Assembly (NCBI GenBank): GCA_030159075.1
Contig: BROG01000151.1
Span: 822,001 to 886,000, forward strand
From: Atrina japonica
Taxonomy: Eukaryota; Mollusca; Bivalvia; Pterioida; Pinnidae
Length of the DNA stretch: 64,000 bases
Direction: 5' to 3'
Shown here: positions 36,801 to 43,625 of the stretch, piece by piece
How positions within the stretch are numbered: the stretch's first letter is position 1
Layout of the letters: each line of letters starts with the position of its first letter
Notes under the pieces: model-generated
What the model saw: the letters and a program-made list of their open reading frames with translations, nothing else
Told to the model about the DNA's origin: nothing
Database searches by the model: none
Translations under genes and position numbers: made by a program

Positions 36801-37798
36801 ATGAAGAGCGAAGTTTGTTAGGTACATGGACGACGTGTGAATTGAATAAAGCTATAGAAAAAGGTTATGTGATCGATCGTATCTTTGAAGTATGGCATTT
36901 CCCTGATCAGTCCAATACTTTATTTCGTAGCTATTGATCAGTTTCTCCAGATTAAGCAACAAGCTAGTGGTTTTCCTGCTTCCTGTCAAACAGTAGAAGA
37001 TCGTCGTCAGTACCTCAAAGAGATTGAAACGAGAGAACAACTGATCATACGAGAAGACGATGTAGAGAAGAATCCTATCTTACGGACCATTGCTAAACTG
37101 TTTCTGAACTGTTTGTGGGGTAAATTTGCTCAACGGACTAATTTACCTCAGACACAGTATGTGGAGAGTTACGAAGCATACTTCAAGATGATACTCGTGA
37201 TATATTACATTTAGAACTGATTCCAAATGACGAAGGCCATGATGAGCTAGACATGATGCTGGTGAATTCAAAACAGAAGGATGACTTTGATGAACCCAAT
37301 GGTTTTAGCAATGTAGTGCTAGCAGCCTTTACGACGTCTTTAGCACGGTTACATCTCTATGCCACCCTAGAACGTTTGGGAGAACGTGTGTTATATTTTG
37401 ATACAGACAGTATCATTTATCAACACGATCCACAGCAGTGGAATCCTACTATCATAAACAGTTTAGGAGGATGGACAGACGAATTAGATGGCGATTCTAT
37501 CTTATCCTTTGTCTCGGGAGGTCCTAAAAATTATGCGTACAAGACTCGTCAGGACAAAACGGTGTGTAAAGTCAAAGGAATCATTTTGATAGTCGTACCA
37601 CTTCTACAGTCAACGTAGATACATTGAAACAGTTGTTACGTGGTCAACAAAAGAAAGTACTGGTATCGTACCCTCATAAGATCATGCGAACGAAACAACA
37701 TAAAGTCAAAACACAGGCGATGACTAAAGAAGTGCGTGTCGTGTATGATAAGAGACATCGCATTGAAAACTTTTGTACTTTACCTTATGGTTATTGAA
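33859..37798 (+). pseudogene. Protein-primed type B DNA polymerase of the second element, about four frameshifts
   Basis: Pieces: 33859 to about 34425, 34364-36937 (the bulk), 36885-37214, 37253-37618 and a last piece to the stop at 37796-37798. Order of parts: N-terminal region; a Cys-rich zinc region (many CxxC pairs, 34851-35190); exonuclease I (IFYDFECT, about 35240), II (HNFKGYDGQFIL, about 35500) and III (YCESDVTIL, about 35873); a VSR-type nuclease signature (YEFHGCFWHGCPLC, about 36209); palm motif A (DVCSLYPFVL, 36538); motif B (KLFLNCLWGKFAQ, 37096); and motif C (YFDTDSIIY, 37392). All catalytic residues are present, and slips are few compared with the Polinton polymerase, suggesting a younger copy. 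AATAAA hexamers directly after the stop indicate an ordinary polyadenylated mRNA, unlike the small genes here. Confidence 0.93.
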
Positions 37799-37819
37799 TA
37801 AAGTTTTTTGAGTAATAAA
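37797..37819 (+). terminator. AATAAA signals after PolB
   Basis: Two AATAAA hexamers at about 37797 and 37814. The first overlaps the PolB stop codon. No stem-loop module here. Confidence 0.55.
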
Positions 37820-37853
37820 ATTTATGAGTTTGACTTTGGTTTGGTGTTGTTGA

Positions 37854-37860
37854 TATAAAA
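37854..37860 (+). promoter_or_regulatory. TATA box of the 37919 gene
   Basis: TATAAAA, 58 bp before the start codon. Confidence 0.5.
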
Positions 37861-37918
37861 CAGAAGACAGTGAAGGGTAGGGGATCATTGATACAGTGTG
37901 ATCTCAAGTACACGCATC

Positions 37919-38954
37919 ATGGCGACTCTCGATTCTAAAGATCATGGTAGTTTTTACATGACTTTACCTAGCGATGCTAGTTTAAAAGTCTTTCCCGATA
38001 ATACCTTAACAGAATTCAAAACTCATTTACCTCAAGCTTTAAGTATGATGGATAGTGAGTGGGAAGTAGCGTTGAGTGAATTGATCTTTCCCAACTTGAT
38101 AGAATCGATAAACATCCGATGAGAATTACATAGATGTCCTGGTTCCCCCTTCACGTTCCTTTGGAATCCGTCGTGACACCTAAAAATCCCCAGGACCCCT
38201 CTACGTATCCCAAGAAAAAGGAAATGAAATATCGTCAACATGAACGTTTTACTGTAGAATTGATTAAGAAACACGTCTCGTTAGATGATCCCCAATTTGA
38301 TCATGTCATCTCTAAAACTGATACGAAATCGGGGATCGCTTTTGTAGGAAGTATTTGGAGACTTAAATTTCGTTCGGGGCTTTATGCGTCTCCTGCTGCT
38401 TTAATAGAAGAGATGAAAGTTGGGTTTTCTAGAGCCTTTCAATATGTCATTGATGGGATAGAAGATCTCTCTCTCATAAAAATACTATTAAATTCAGATA
38501 TGACGAAGCTTTAGATCGATTCATCATTGAGTTTAAAGGCCGATCCATCTATTCCGTTCCCTTTTTAATACGTTTTCCAAGTCTACTGGGTTATAGCTAG
38601 GCTTTGAAGCCGCTGACATGAATGAGGAGATGACGAAATGGATCGATGTCACACACATGCCACGGTATCCACCCGATTTAAATATTGGTATGAGTGGTAT
38701 CTATGTCTACAGTAACATTGCCGAAAGTCAAATTGTAGGTTCACAATCGTTACCGTTATTACGTGTGGTCCCTTTTCAAACGGGTCAATCGCTCAATCAT
38801 CAACATTGGGAACCTTTTCATTACAATTATGTGGGGTTTAAATAAAAAGTATTTTGATACCATTGAAATACAATTGAGAGATGACATGGGACGTAAAATT
38901 CATTTTCTAGGAGGAAAAGTGATTGCCAAACTTCATTTTCGTCGTGTCATTTAA
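37919..38954 (+). pseudogene. Structural protein, minor-capsid-like, frameshifted
   Basis: Pieces at 37919-38122, 38134-38514, about 38490-38600, 38618-38845 and up to 38954 read as one protein of about 340 residues. It opens with GSFYMTLPSDASLKVFPDNT and EWEVALSELIFPN. Near its end come SGIYVYSNIAESQIVGSQ and PLLRVVPF, and it closes with IEIQLRDDMGRKIHF and GGKVIAKLHFRRV. I recognise this as a protein often found beside PolB in invertebrate virus-like elements. The opening W-E-V and closing D-x-x-G patterns also occur in the Polinton gene at 13428. A virion role, perhaps penton or minor capsid, is inference. At least four slips. The upstream TATA box is intact. Confidence 0.65.
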
Positions 38955-38986
38955 AATGAAGTGCAACACAGGACTTGGGTCAGTTG

Positions 38987-39662
38987 ATGACCGAGAGTCA
39001 TCGTGTTCACATCTTGTATTTGACATCTATCAATATGAAACCAACGAAAAGAGAAAATGACATGAATAATGACGCGAGAAAAGAAGACATGAAAAGACGA
39101 AAGGGGTGGAAAGGGGAGAAACAGAGAGAAGAGAAACAGAGAGAAGAAGAAGAGAAACAGAGAGAAGAAAAAGGGAAACAGAGAGAAGAAGAAGAAGAAG
39201 AACAGAGAGAAAGAATAGGGGAAACGATGGAAGGACAGGACAAGATAGAAGGAGAGAAAAAGTCAGAAGGACAGAGAGATGAAGGAAAAGAACAGAGAAT
39301 GAAAAGAAAGAGGGGACGTCCACGCAAAGTATCCGTAGAGAGAACAAAAGAACAAAAGAGAAGAAGAAGAAAAGGGACAGAGGGAAGGAGTGAAAAGGGG
39401 ACGACCACGAAAAGTAGAACAGGAAGAAATACCTCATGATATTTTAATGTTTCTACGACAATGGTTAAGCGATTGTCGTCAGTCTCCCATGTACGGTGAC
39501 ACTTTTCATTTACAATTAAATGATAATAATGGCAATCGAGCAGGTATGATGTATCATGTGCATAAAGAACAACGACCAGTAGCATGGGATCCTTTTGGTC
39601 ATCATGTAGACGTACCGATGATACAATTTGTGTTTCAGGACAAAAAACGTAGAAAAATATGA
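38987..39662 (+). pseudogene. Lys/Glu-rich AT-hook protein, one frameshift
   Basis: Frame 1 (ATG at 38987, or 39035 for MKPTKREN) runs through a long Glu/Lys/Arg/Gln low-complexity region (purine-rich DNA, 39110-39300), reaches an AT-hook (KRGRPRKV, about 39307), then ends at 39439. Frame 2 picks up with a second AT-hook (KRGRPRKV, about 39390) and continues to 39662 with a non-repetitive domain (FLRQWLSDCRQSPMYGDTFH, then AWDPFGHHVDVPMIQFVF). The two near-identical hooks in different frames suggest an indel between them. AT-hooks bind the minor groove of AT-rich DNA, so a chromatin or genome-packaging role is possible. The C-terminal domain is not recognised. Confidence 0.55.
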
Positions 39663-39689
39663 TTTTTTTAGTTCTGATCTAAAAATAGA

Positions 39690-39709
39690 TTTTATGGACC
39701 TTATAAAAA
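39690..39709 (+). promoter_or_regulatory. Putative promoter of the BIR gene
   Basis: TTTTATGGACCTTATAAAAA, sharing its TTTTATGGACC block with 33694-33711. With TATA at 39702, transcription should start near 39732, which favours ATG 39753 over the upstream ATG at 39720. Confidence 0.55.
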
Positions 39710-39752
39710 GGGAGTGAGAATGCCCATCAGGGACCATTCACTCTCAGACACG

Positions 39753-40298
39753 ATGGAAAGAACATCAAGTATGGAAACTTTATTTTCATCGACGATGGAT
39801 GCTAGTCAGACCGTCACGGATAGTGCTCCCATGAACCGAGACATGATGGATAGTGTACCACGAGTTCATCGAGTAGAAGTAGATAGTGTACCACGAGCTC
39901 ATCGGGTTGAAGTGGATAGCGTCCCGAGAGTCAATCTGATAGAAGTGACAAGGACTCCACCTACCGAAAGGAGACAAGGTGTGACCACTTTTAAACTAAG
40001 ACCTGCTACCGTCAGAGGGTTATCGTTTCATCAGGAGTTAAGAATACCTTTAGCCTTGCCTAATTTTTGTACGTATGAATCCAGGTACCTGACGTTTAAA
40101 GATCATTGGCCCAAATATCTACCGGGACCTAAACAGACAGAATTAGCCAGAGCAGGATTTGTGTATTTAGGGAACAGTGACCACGTCCAGTGTTTTTCGT
40201 GTGGCATCTGTTTAAAAGATTGGGAATGGAGCGATAATGCTTTTACAGAACATCGACGTTGGTCTAAAGATTGTGCTTACAGTCAATTGCTGATATAA
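39753..40298 (+). CDS. BIR-domain (IAP-like) protein
   Basis: Intact frame, 181 residues from the chosen ATG (39753), 192 if ATG 39720 is used. The TATA box lies so close to 39720 that the later start is preferred. Three copies of a DSVPRVHRVEV-like unit fill the N-terminal third. The C-terminal third is one BIR zinc domain with perfect CX2CX16HX6C spacing (CFSC ... H ... C) and the usual TFKDHWP and LARAGFVYLG segments. BIR proteins block apoptosis by binding caspases or IAP antagonists, and viruses capture them for that purpose. There is no RING domain. Host bivalves also have many BIR genes, so capture from the host is likely; the role here is inferred. Confidence 0.85.
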   Translation: MERTSSMETLFSSTMDASQTVTDSAPMNRDMMDSVPRVHRVEVDSVPRAHRVEVDSVPRVNLIEVTRTPPTERRQGVTTFKLRPATVRGLSFHQELRIPLALPNFCTYESRYLTFKDHWPKYLPGPKQTELARAGFVYLGNSDHVQCFSCGICLKDWEWSDNAFTEHRRWSKDCAYSQLLI

Positions 40299-40398
40299 AC
40301 ATAACAAAAACAAAAAACCCTGTGTGGAGCCTCCCTTCTGGGAACATCCAAGTGGCTGACGGGAACGAGTCTAAATATAGAATAAGAAGAAGAACGGC

Positions 40399-40405
40399 TA
40401 TAAAG
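40399..40405 (+). promoter_or_regulatory. TATA box of the zinc-knuckle gene
   Basis: TATAAAG, 47 bp before the ATG at 40453. Confidence 0.5.
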
Positions 40406-40452
40406 TAAAGTGAAGTGCAGTGACCAAAACATCATTTGAATCAGTCATCAAC

Positions 40453-41031
40453 ATGAGTTATCCAGGCTTGTCACAGACGCACCCAAATTATTCACCTAAT
40501 ATTACACCTTACCTAGAAGGGGCCGATGAGTTTGATGAAGTTCTCAAAACTTTAGACCAGTTGCAAGAAAAACAAGAAAATGATGCGACCCAGGGAATGT
40601 TACGTGATGCCTTGCTATCCACATTACAGAAAACGAGGGAAGAACTCACGACTATTACAACTACTCTGAAAGAATTGAAGGATAACGTACAGCCAGGAGT
40701 CAGAACATCATATATGGGGTACGAATATAAGCCTACGCCACAGACTCATCCTTGTTTCATTTGTGGTGAAATTGGACATTGGTCTCCTAGATGTCCTAAG
40801 AATAACGAGTCGGCAACAACAACAACAACATCAGTAAGAGTAGAACCTGAGAACAAAGTAGAAAATCGATCTCGTCAATCGGACCAGTGTTATAAATGTC
40901 ATCAGTCAGGTCATTGGGCTTATGAATGTCCCGAACAGACTTCAACAGGGGTCAAACGTAAACTCAACTTGATGCTCAAGAAGGGAGGCAAAGCCACCAA
41001 GAAAGGGAAAGTGGAAACTGAACAGCAGTGA
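40453..41031 (+). CDS. Double CCHC zinc-knuckle protein
   Basis: Intact 192-residue frame from ATG at 40453 (MSYPGLSQTHPNYSP). A helical region (LDQLQEKQENDATQGMLRDA, then TREELTTITTTLKELKDN) is likely a coiled coil. Two zinc knuckles with CX2CX4HX4C spacing follow (CFICGEIGHWSPRC and CYKCHQSGHWAYEC), and then a Lys-rich tail (KKGGKATKKGKVE). Zinc knuckles bind single-stranded nucleic acid, as in retroviral Gag and CNBP. A nucleoprotein or RNA-binding role is plausible. No protease or reverse transcriptase is nearby, so it is not a retroelement gag. Its 3' end has no stem-loop module, and I see no close AATAAA. Confidence 0.8.
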   Translation: MSYPGLSQTHPNYSPNITPYLEGADEFDEVLKTLDQLQEKQENDATQGMLRDALLSTLQKTREELTTITTTLKELKDNVQPGVRTSYMGYEYKPTPQTHPCFICGEIGHWSPRCPKNNESATTTTTSVRVEPENKVENRSRQSDQCYKCHQSGHWAYECPEQTSTGVKRKLNLMLKKGGKATKKGKVETEQQ

Positions 41032-41800
41032 TTGTGTTTTTAGTACTGTTTATCATGTAAATACGTTTAGTGTCACAGCGTCAAGGAATCCGAACCGACC
41101 GATCTAGGACAAAAGCTGACGTTCTTTTGCTCCGTGCTGTATGGGCAAGATCAACCGTAGTAGTGAGACAAAGTGACTCAAAGTTTTGTTGGCGTGTTCA
41201 TTGTGATGAACGTTTTAACATGAAGTTAATGTTCTCATAGTTCATTCTTATGTATTGTACATATTCACAGAAAGTGAATCAGTGTTCTCAAAGTTAATGT
41301 TCTGATAGTTAATGTTCTCATAGTTCATGCTTATGTATTGTACATAGTCACAGAAAGTGAATCAGTATTCTCATAATTAATGTTCTGATAGTTAATGTTC
41401 TCATAGTTCATGCTTATGTATTGTACATAGTCACAGAGGGACGGCCCTAATCCTCTGTTGACTATCTAAAACGCTTTTTAGCGGGGCATTAAACTTATTA
41501 AAATTTGATCTGGTGTTTGTGTATTTATGACTAAAAGGTGTACACGTTTAGAGTACACTTAGAGTTTAAACCTACTGGGTATAAGGTGTACACTAAGAGT
41601 ACACTTAAAGTCCTGTTCTAGTATCTACAAGGTAGACACAAAGGAGTGATCTGGTGTAAAACACTATTAACAAAACTATGGGTAAAAGGAGATCAAGAGT
41701 TATCGTGTAACACTTAGAGTAGAAGAGATACACAGATAAAATAAGAGATACAGAATAAGGGTATACAAAGGATCTATGTTTTATTACTGCTCTAATCAGT
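41032..41800. repeat. Spacer with 83-bp tandem repeat (41231-41436)
   Basis: An 83-bp unit containing GTTCTCATAGTTCATGCTTA and TTGTACATAGTCACAGAAAG is present about 2.5 times. A second, shorter theme (GTGTACAC and GAGTACACTTA) lies at about 41537-41610. No gene was recognised in this spacer. Confidence 0.75.
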
Positions 41801-41828
41801 CATAGGTTTCTTTTCGTAAAAGTTAGGT

Positions 41829-41844
41829 GGCCCTGAAAAGGGCC
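41829..41844 (-). terminator. Histone-type 3' stem-loop (SL2) plus downstream element
   Basis: On the minus strand: GGCCCT, loop TTTC, AGGGCC, then ACCTA, a textbook match to the histone consensus. It lies 18 nt past the stop at 41863. CGAAAAGAAACCT follows at 41804-41816, and an AATAAA (minus strand) at 41780-41785 could act as a backup signal. Confidence 0.92.
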
Positions 41845-41862
41845 GTTTTTGTGTTTTAGGCT

Positions 41863-42057
41863 TTATATGCCATGGCATAAAAAGCATTTTGTCCGTTTTC
41901 TCTGCCGTCTTTCTCTTTTTCTTTTTTCAAGCTTCACGAGCTCAATCCATTCGTCGATATTCGATAACCAGTCCACCTTTCTTCCCACTGTATCGGCACA
42001 TATCAGCCATTCTTCTTTTTCTTGTACTTCGCCCCACATGGTTACACAGTCAGCCAT
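41863..42057 (-). CDS. Small basic-tailed protein with histone-type mRNA end (64 aa)
   Basis: 64 codons from ATG at 42057; two codons upstream are open, but one is TTG. The first half is acidic/aromatic (MADCVTMWGEVQEKEEWLIC). The second is strongly basic (LEKRKRERRQRKRTKC) and ends FLCHGI. The basic run is a likely nuclear localisation or nucleic-acid-binding tail. It has the best stem-loop match downstream and is paired head to head with the gene at 42175. No family known; LICAD is near, but is not, an Rb-binding LxCxE motif. Confidence 0.65.
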   Translation of the reverse strand: MADCVTMWGEVQEKEEWLICADTVGRKVDWLSNIDEWIELVKLEKRKRERRQRKRTKCFLCHGI

Positions 42058-42101
42058 GATCAAACAATGACTATAGACTCTGAGACATACTCGGCAGGGT
42101 G

Positions 42102-42109
42102 TGACGTCA
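42102..42109. promoter_or_regulatory. CRE in the divergent promoter between 42057 and 42175
   Basis: TGACGTCA, followed by a CACGTCGCGTG GC-rich stretch, in a 117-bp gap between two divergent starts. No good TATA box is visible for the plus gene; a weak CTATAGTC faces the minus gene. Confidence 0.5.
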
Positions 42110-42174
42110 CACGTCGCGTGAGCGTTTCTTCTCCTTCTTGTTGAACATCGCTTAGTGAAAAAAACAAAACCAAA

Positions 42175-42534
42175 ATGGAGAGCATCTATACAGAAGCTAT
42201 TTACAGAATTATTCTGTTACAACAGAAGACCAAGTGGCGTACAATGAAGTGTAATCGTTACTATCAGAGTCTACTGACGAAACTGAATCTGAGATGGAGG
42301 CAACTGAAACATCAGCAAACCTCGCAGATAGTCAGAGATCAACTCGGCCTGCAGTACCGACAGGGTTTAGAGTATTTGTCAGCGCAGTATGTTTCTACTA
42401 GAAAACAGATTAGAGCTAGTTTTCGTCAACTACAGATACCGATCATCATGACGATCAAGAGAAAGACAGATGATCTACAGGAAGCAGAACGACGTTTACC
42501 TCTGAAAAAGAGAAGATGTTACTGTCAATATTAG
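42175..42534 (+). CDS. Small basic protein with histone-type mRNA end (119 aa)
   Basis: Intact 119-codon frame starting CCAAAATGG. It is almost wholly helical and basic, rich in Gln, Arg and Tyr (YYQSLLTKLNLRWRQLKHQQ, then RKQIRASFRQLQ). It ends in LPLKKRRCYCQY, which resembles the LPFKKRFCT end of the opposite-strand gene at 42830. The tail looks like a nuclear localisation signal with terminal cysteines. The canonical stem-loop SL3 begins 13 nt past the stop. No histone fold is seen. A virion-core or DNA-binding protein is a reasonable guess. Confidence 0.7.
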   Translation: MESIYTEAIYRIILLQQKTKWRTMKCNRYYQSLLTKLNLRWRQLKHQQTSQIVRDQLGLQYRQGLEYLSAQYVSTRKQIRASFRQLQIPIIMTIKRKTDDLQEAERRLPLKKRRCYCQY

Positions 42535-42547
42535 TAACCTAACTAAC

Positions 42548-42563
42548 GGCCCTTTTCAGGGCC
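42548..42563 (+). terminator. Histone-type 3' stem-loop (SL3) plus downstream element
   Basis: GGCCCT, loop TTTC, AGGGCC, then ACCCA: stem, loop and flank all match the consensus. It lies 13 nt past the TAG at 42532. A purine-rich TTAGAAAAGTAATCT follows at about 42574-42588, weaker than the GAAAAGAAACCT of the other copies. Confidence 0.93.
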
Positions 42564-42614
42564 ACCCAACTCATTAGAAAAGTAATCTAAACTGTATTGA
42601 GATATGCTACATCT

Positions 42615-42738
42615 ACTACTCTATAAAACATAAACCCTATTACTCATTTTATTGTGTCATAAACCCTATTACTCATTTTATTGTGTCATAAACCCTATAG
42701 CTCATATTCTTGTCTCATAAACCCTATAACTCATTTTA
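42615..42738. repeat. 29-bp minisatellite, four copies
   Basis: Unit CATAAACCCTATTACTCATT followed by TTATTGTGT. It lies between the convergent 3' ends of the genes at 42175 and 42830. Confidence 0.85.
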
Positions 42739-42788
42739 TTATATACACTGCACATTCAGTTTAAGGTTTCTTCTCGTAAGATATAAGT

Positions 42789-42803
42789 GGTCCTGAAAAG
42801 GCC
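42789..42803 (-). terminator. Degenerate histone-type 3' stem-loop (SL4)
   Basis: The minus strand reads GGCCT, loop TTTC, AGGACC, then ACTTA. One base is missing from the 5' arm, leaving a bulged A in an otherwise matching stem. It lies 26 nt past the stop at 42830. CGAGAAGAAACCTTAA and a minus-strand AATAAA (42735-42740) follow, as for SL2. Confidence 0.8.
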
Positions 42804-42829
42804 GTTGTTTTTGGCATATCTGCCATGAT

Positions 42830-43099
42830 TCATGTACAGAATCTCTTTTTAAACGGCAAACACTTCTCATCCATCTGCTTGCGTTTTCTCTCTTCTCTAC
42901 CAAACCGTAAAACAGAATTGAGAAGTACAATTCGTCTCAGGCGAACATCTTCTTTTCCCTGATGAAAGTTTAGATCAATCTTTCGTAACTTATCTTTAGT
43001 ATCACGAATAATCTGCCTAGTATCATATACAGGCTCGATTAGAACAGGTTCGATTTCTTGTTCCATAGTGTACTCCATAGTATACGCCATGTTTGACAT
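42830..43099 (-). CDS. Small basic-tailed protein with histone-type mRNA end (89 aa)
   Basis: Intact 89-codon frame from ATG at 43099; in-frame ATGs at codons 4, 8 and 12 are alternatives. The N-terminus is acidic (EYTMEQEIEPVLIEPVYD). The C-terminal half is a basic helix (DVRLRRIVLLNSVLRFGREE, then RKRKQMDEK) ending LPFKKRFCT, similar to the end of the 42175 gene. It shares a divergent promoter with 43314. Function unknown. Confidence 0.68.
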   Translation of the reverse strand: MSNMAYTMEYTMEQEIEPVLIEPVYDTRQIIRDTKDKLRKIDLNFHQGKEDVRLRRIVLLNSVLRFGREERKRKQMDEKCLPFKKRFCT

Positions 43100-43160
43100 T
43101 TTTTATTTTTATCACTCTTAGACTGATTTCTCCTAGGCGTCTATCACTCTTGACGTTTTC

Positions 43161-43262
43161 ATTGGTGGAATCCCGTTGCCAACGATACATAGACCAATCA
43201 TCAAATAGGTCAAAGTTGACGAGGCGGAGTATGTCGCGTGCGCTATATTGCTCATATAAAAA
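43161..43262. promoter_or_regulatory. Divergent promoter with opposed CCAAT boxes and a TATA box
   Basis: ATTGG at 43161-43165 (CCAAT for the minus gene), CCAAT at 43194-43198 and TATAAAAA at 43255-43262 for the plus gene, 51 bp before its ATG. This is the CCAAT/TATA layout of divergent replication-dependent histone pairs. Confidence 0.6.
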
Positions 43263-43313
43263 GCCGTGCGCGTCTCATTTCACTGCGCTTCATTCCAGAA
43301 GACAAAATCAAAG

Positions 43314-43580
43314 ATGGCACAGCCAACTAGGACAACAACAAACATTTATTTGGACAGCACACTCTTTTGGGCGAGTAAGCCAAAGTTCATACTGGACAAG
43401 TTGAAGACGGCCTCCCAAGAGTGGGAGTATTTTGAGAAGCAGAAGGCCGGCTTGGAGAGATGGTGCCGTGTAGCTGAGGCCCGTGCAGCAGCAAGACAAA
43501 GGGAAAAAATGGTGTGTTGCCGGGCTGCTGCTGCTTGCTGTAAGGGTTTTAACAACCCATTATACCAACGGCCCTTTTAA
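43314..43580 (+). CDS. Small protein with histone-type mRNA end (88 aa), stop inside the stem-loop
   Basis: 88 codons from ATG at 43314, about 50 bp after a good TATA box. Charged and aromatic helical segments (FILDKLKTASQEWEYFEKQK, then ARAAARQREKMVCC) lead to an Ala/Cys run (CCRAAAACCKG) and end NPLYQRPF. The TAA stop at 43578-43580 uses the last two loop bases and the first base of the 3' arm of SL5. A terminating ribosome would therefore sit on the processing element, unlike normal histones. The last codons may come from a frame extension after an earlier stop was lost. No family recognised. Confidence 0.62.
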   Translation: MAQPTRTTTNIYLDSTLFWASKPKFILDKLKTASQEWEYFEKQKAGLERWCRVAEARAAARQREKMVCCRAAAACCKGFNNPLYQRPF

Positions 43581-43585
43581 GGGCC
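43570..43585 (+). terminator. Histone-type 3' stem-loop (SL5) plus downstream element
   Basis: GGCCCT, loop TTTA, AGGGCC, then ACCTA, identical in stem and loop to SL1. CACGAAAAGAAACCTT follows at about 43596-43611. About 90 bp from the stem outward align with the SL1 side in inverted orientation. Confidence 0.9.
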
Positions 43586-43625
43586 ACCTAACTTACACGA
43601 AAAGAAACCTTAACTGAAACTATGC

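Larger units (their letters stand above)
32889..43625. mobile_element. Virus-like element with PolB and histone-type 3' ends (borders uncertain)
   Basis: The borders given are the outermost copies of a shared 3' module. True ends and target duplications were not found. It contains a protein-primed PolB pseudogene, a structural gene related to one in the Polinton at 13428, an AT-hook protein, a BIR protein, a zinc-knuckle protein and five small genes with histone-type stem-loops. It differs from the Polinton in polymerase lineage, in lower GC and in having host-like TATA promoters. No integrase, packaging ATPase or major capsid gene was recognised. It may be a relic of an adintovirus- or Polinton-like virus, or a partly domesticated cluster. 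The polymerase is less decayed than that of the Polinton. Confidence 0.7.

Noticed and set aside
40318..40360. Possible further stem-loop after the BIR gene
   Set aside because: The segment does not give a six-pair stem with a four-base loop and lacks the purine-rich downstream element.
40453..41031. Retroviral gag assignment for the zinc-knuckle protein
   Set aside because: No LTRs, protease, reverse transcriptase or capsid-like region in the vicinity.
41863..42057. LICAD as an Rb-binding LxCxE motif, suggesting an E1A/E7-like protein
   Set aside because: The last position is Asp, not Glu, and there is no acidic flank of the usual kind; too weak to claim.
32968..43580. The five stem-loop genes as decayed host histone genes
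   Set aside because: None of the frames shows histone-fold segments or lysine-rich histone tails; they differ from one another, and frames are intact.
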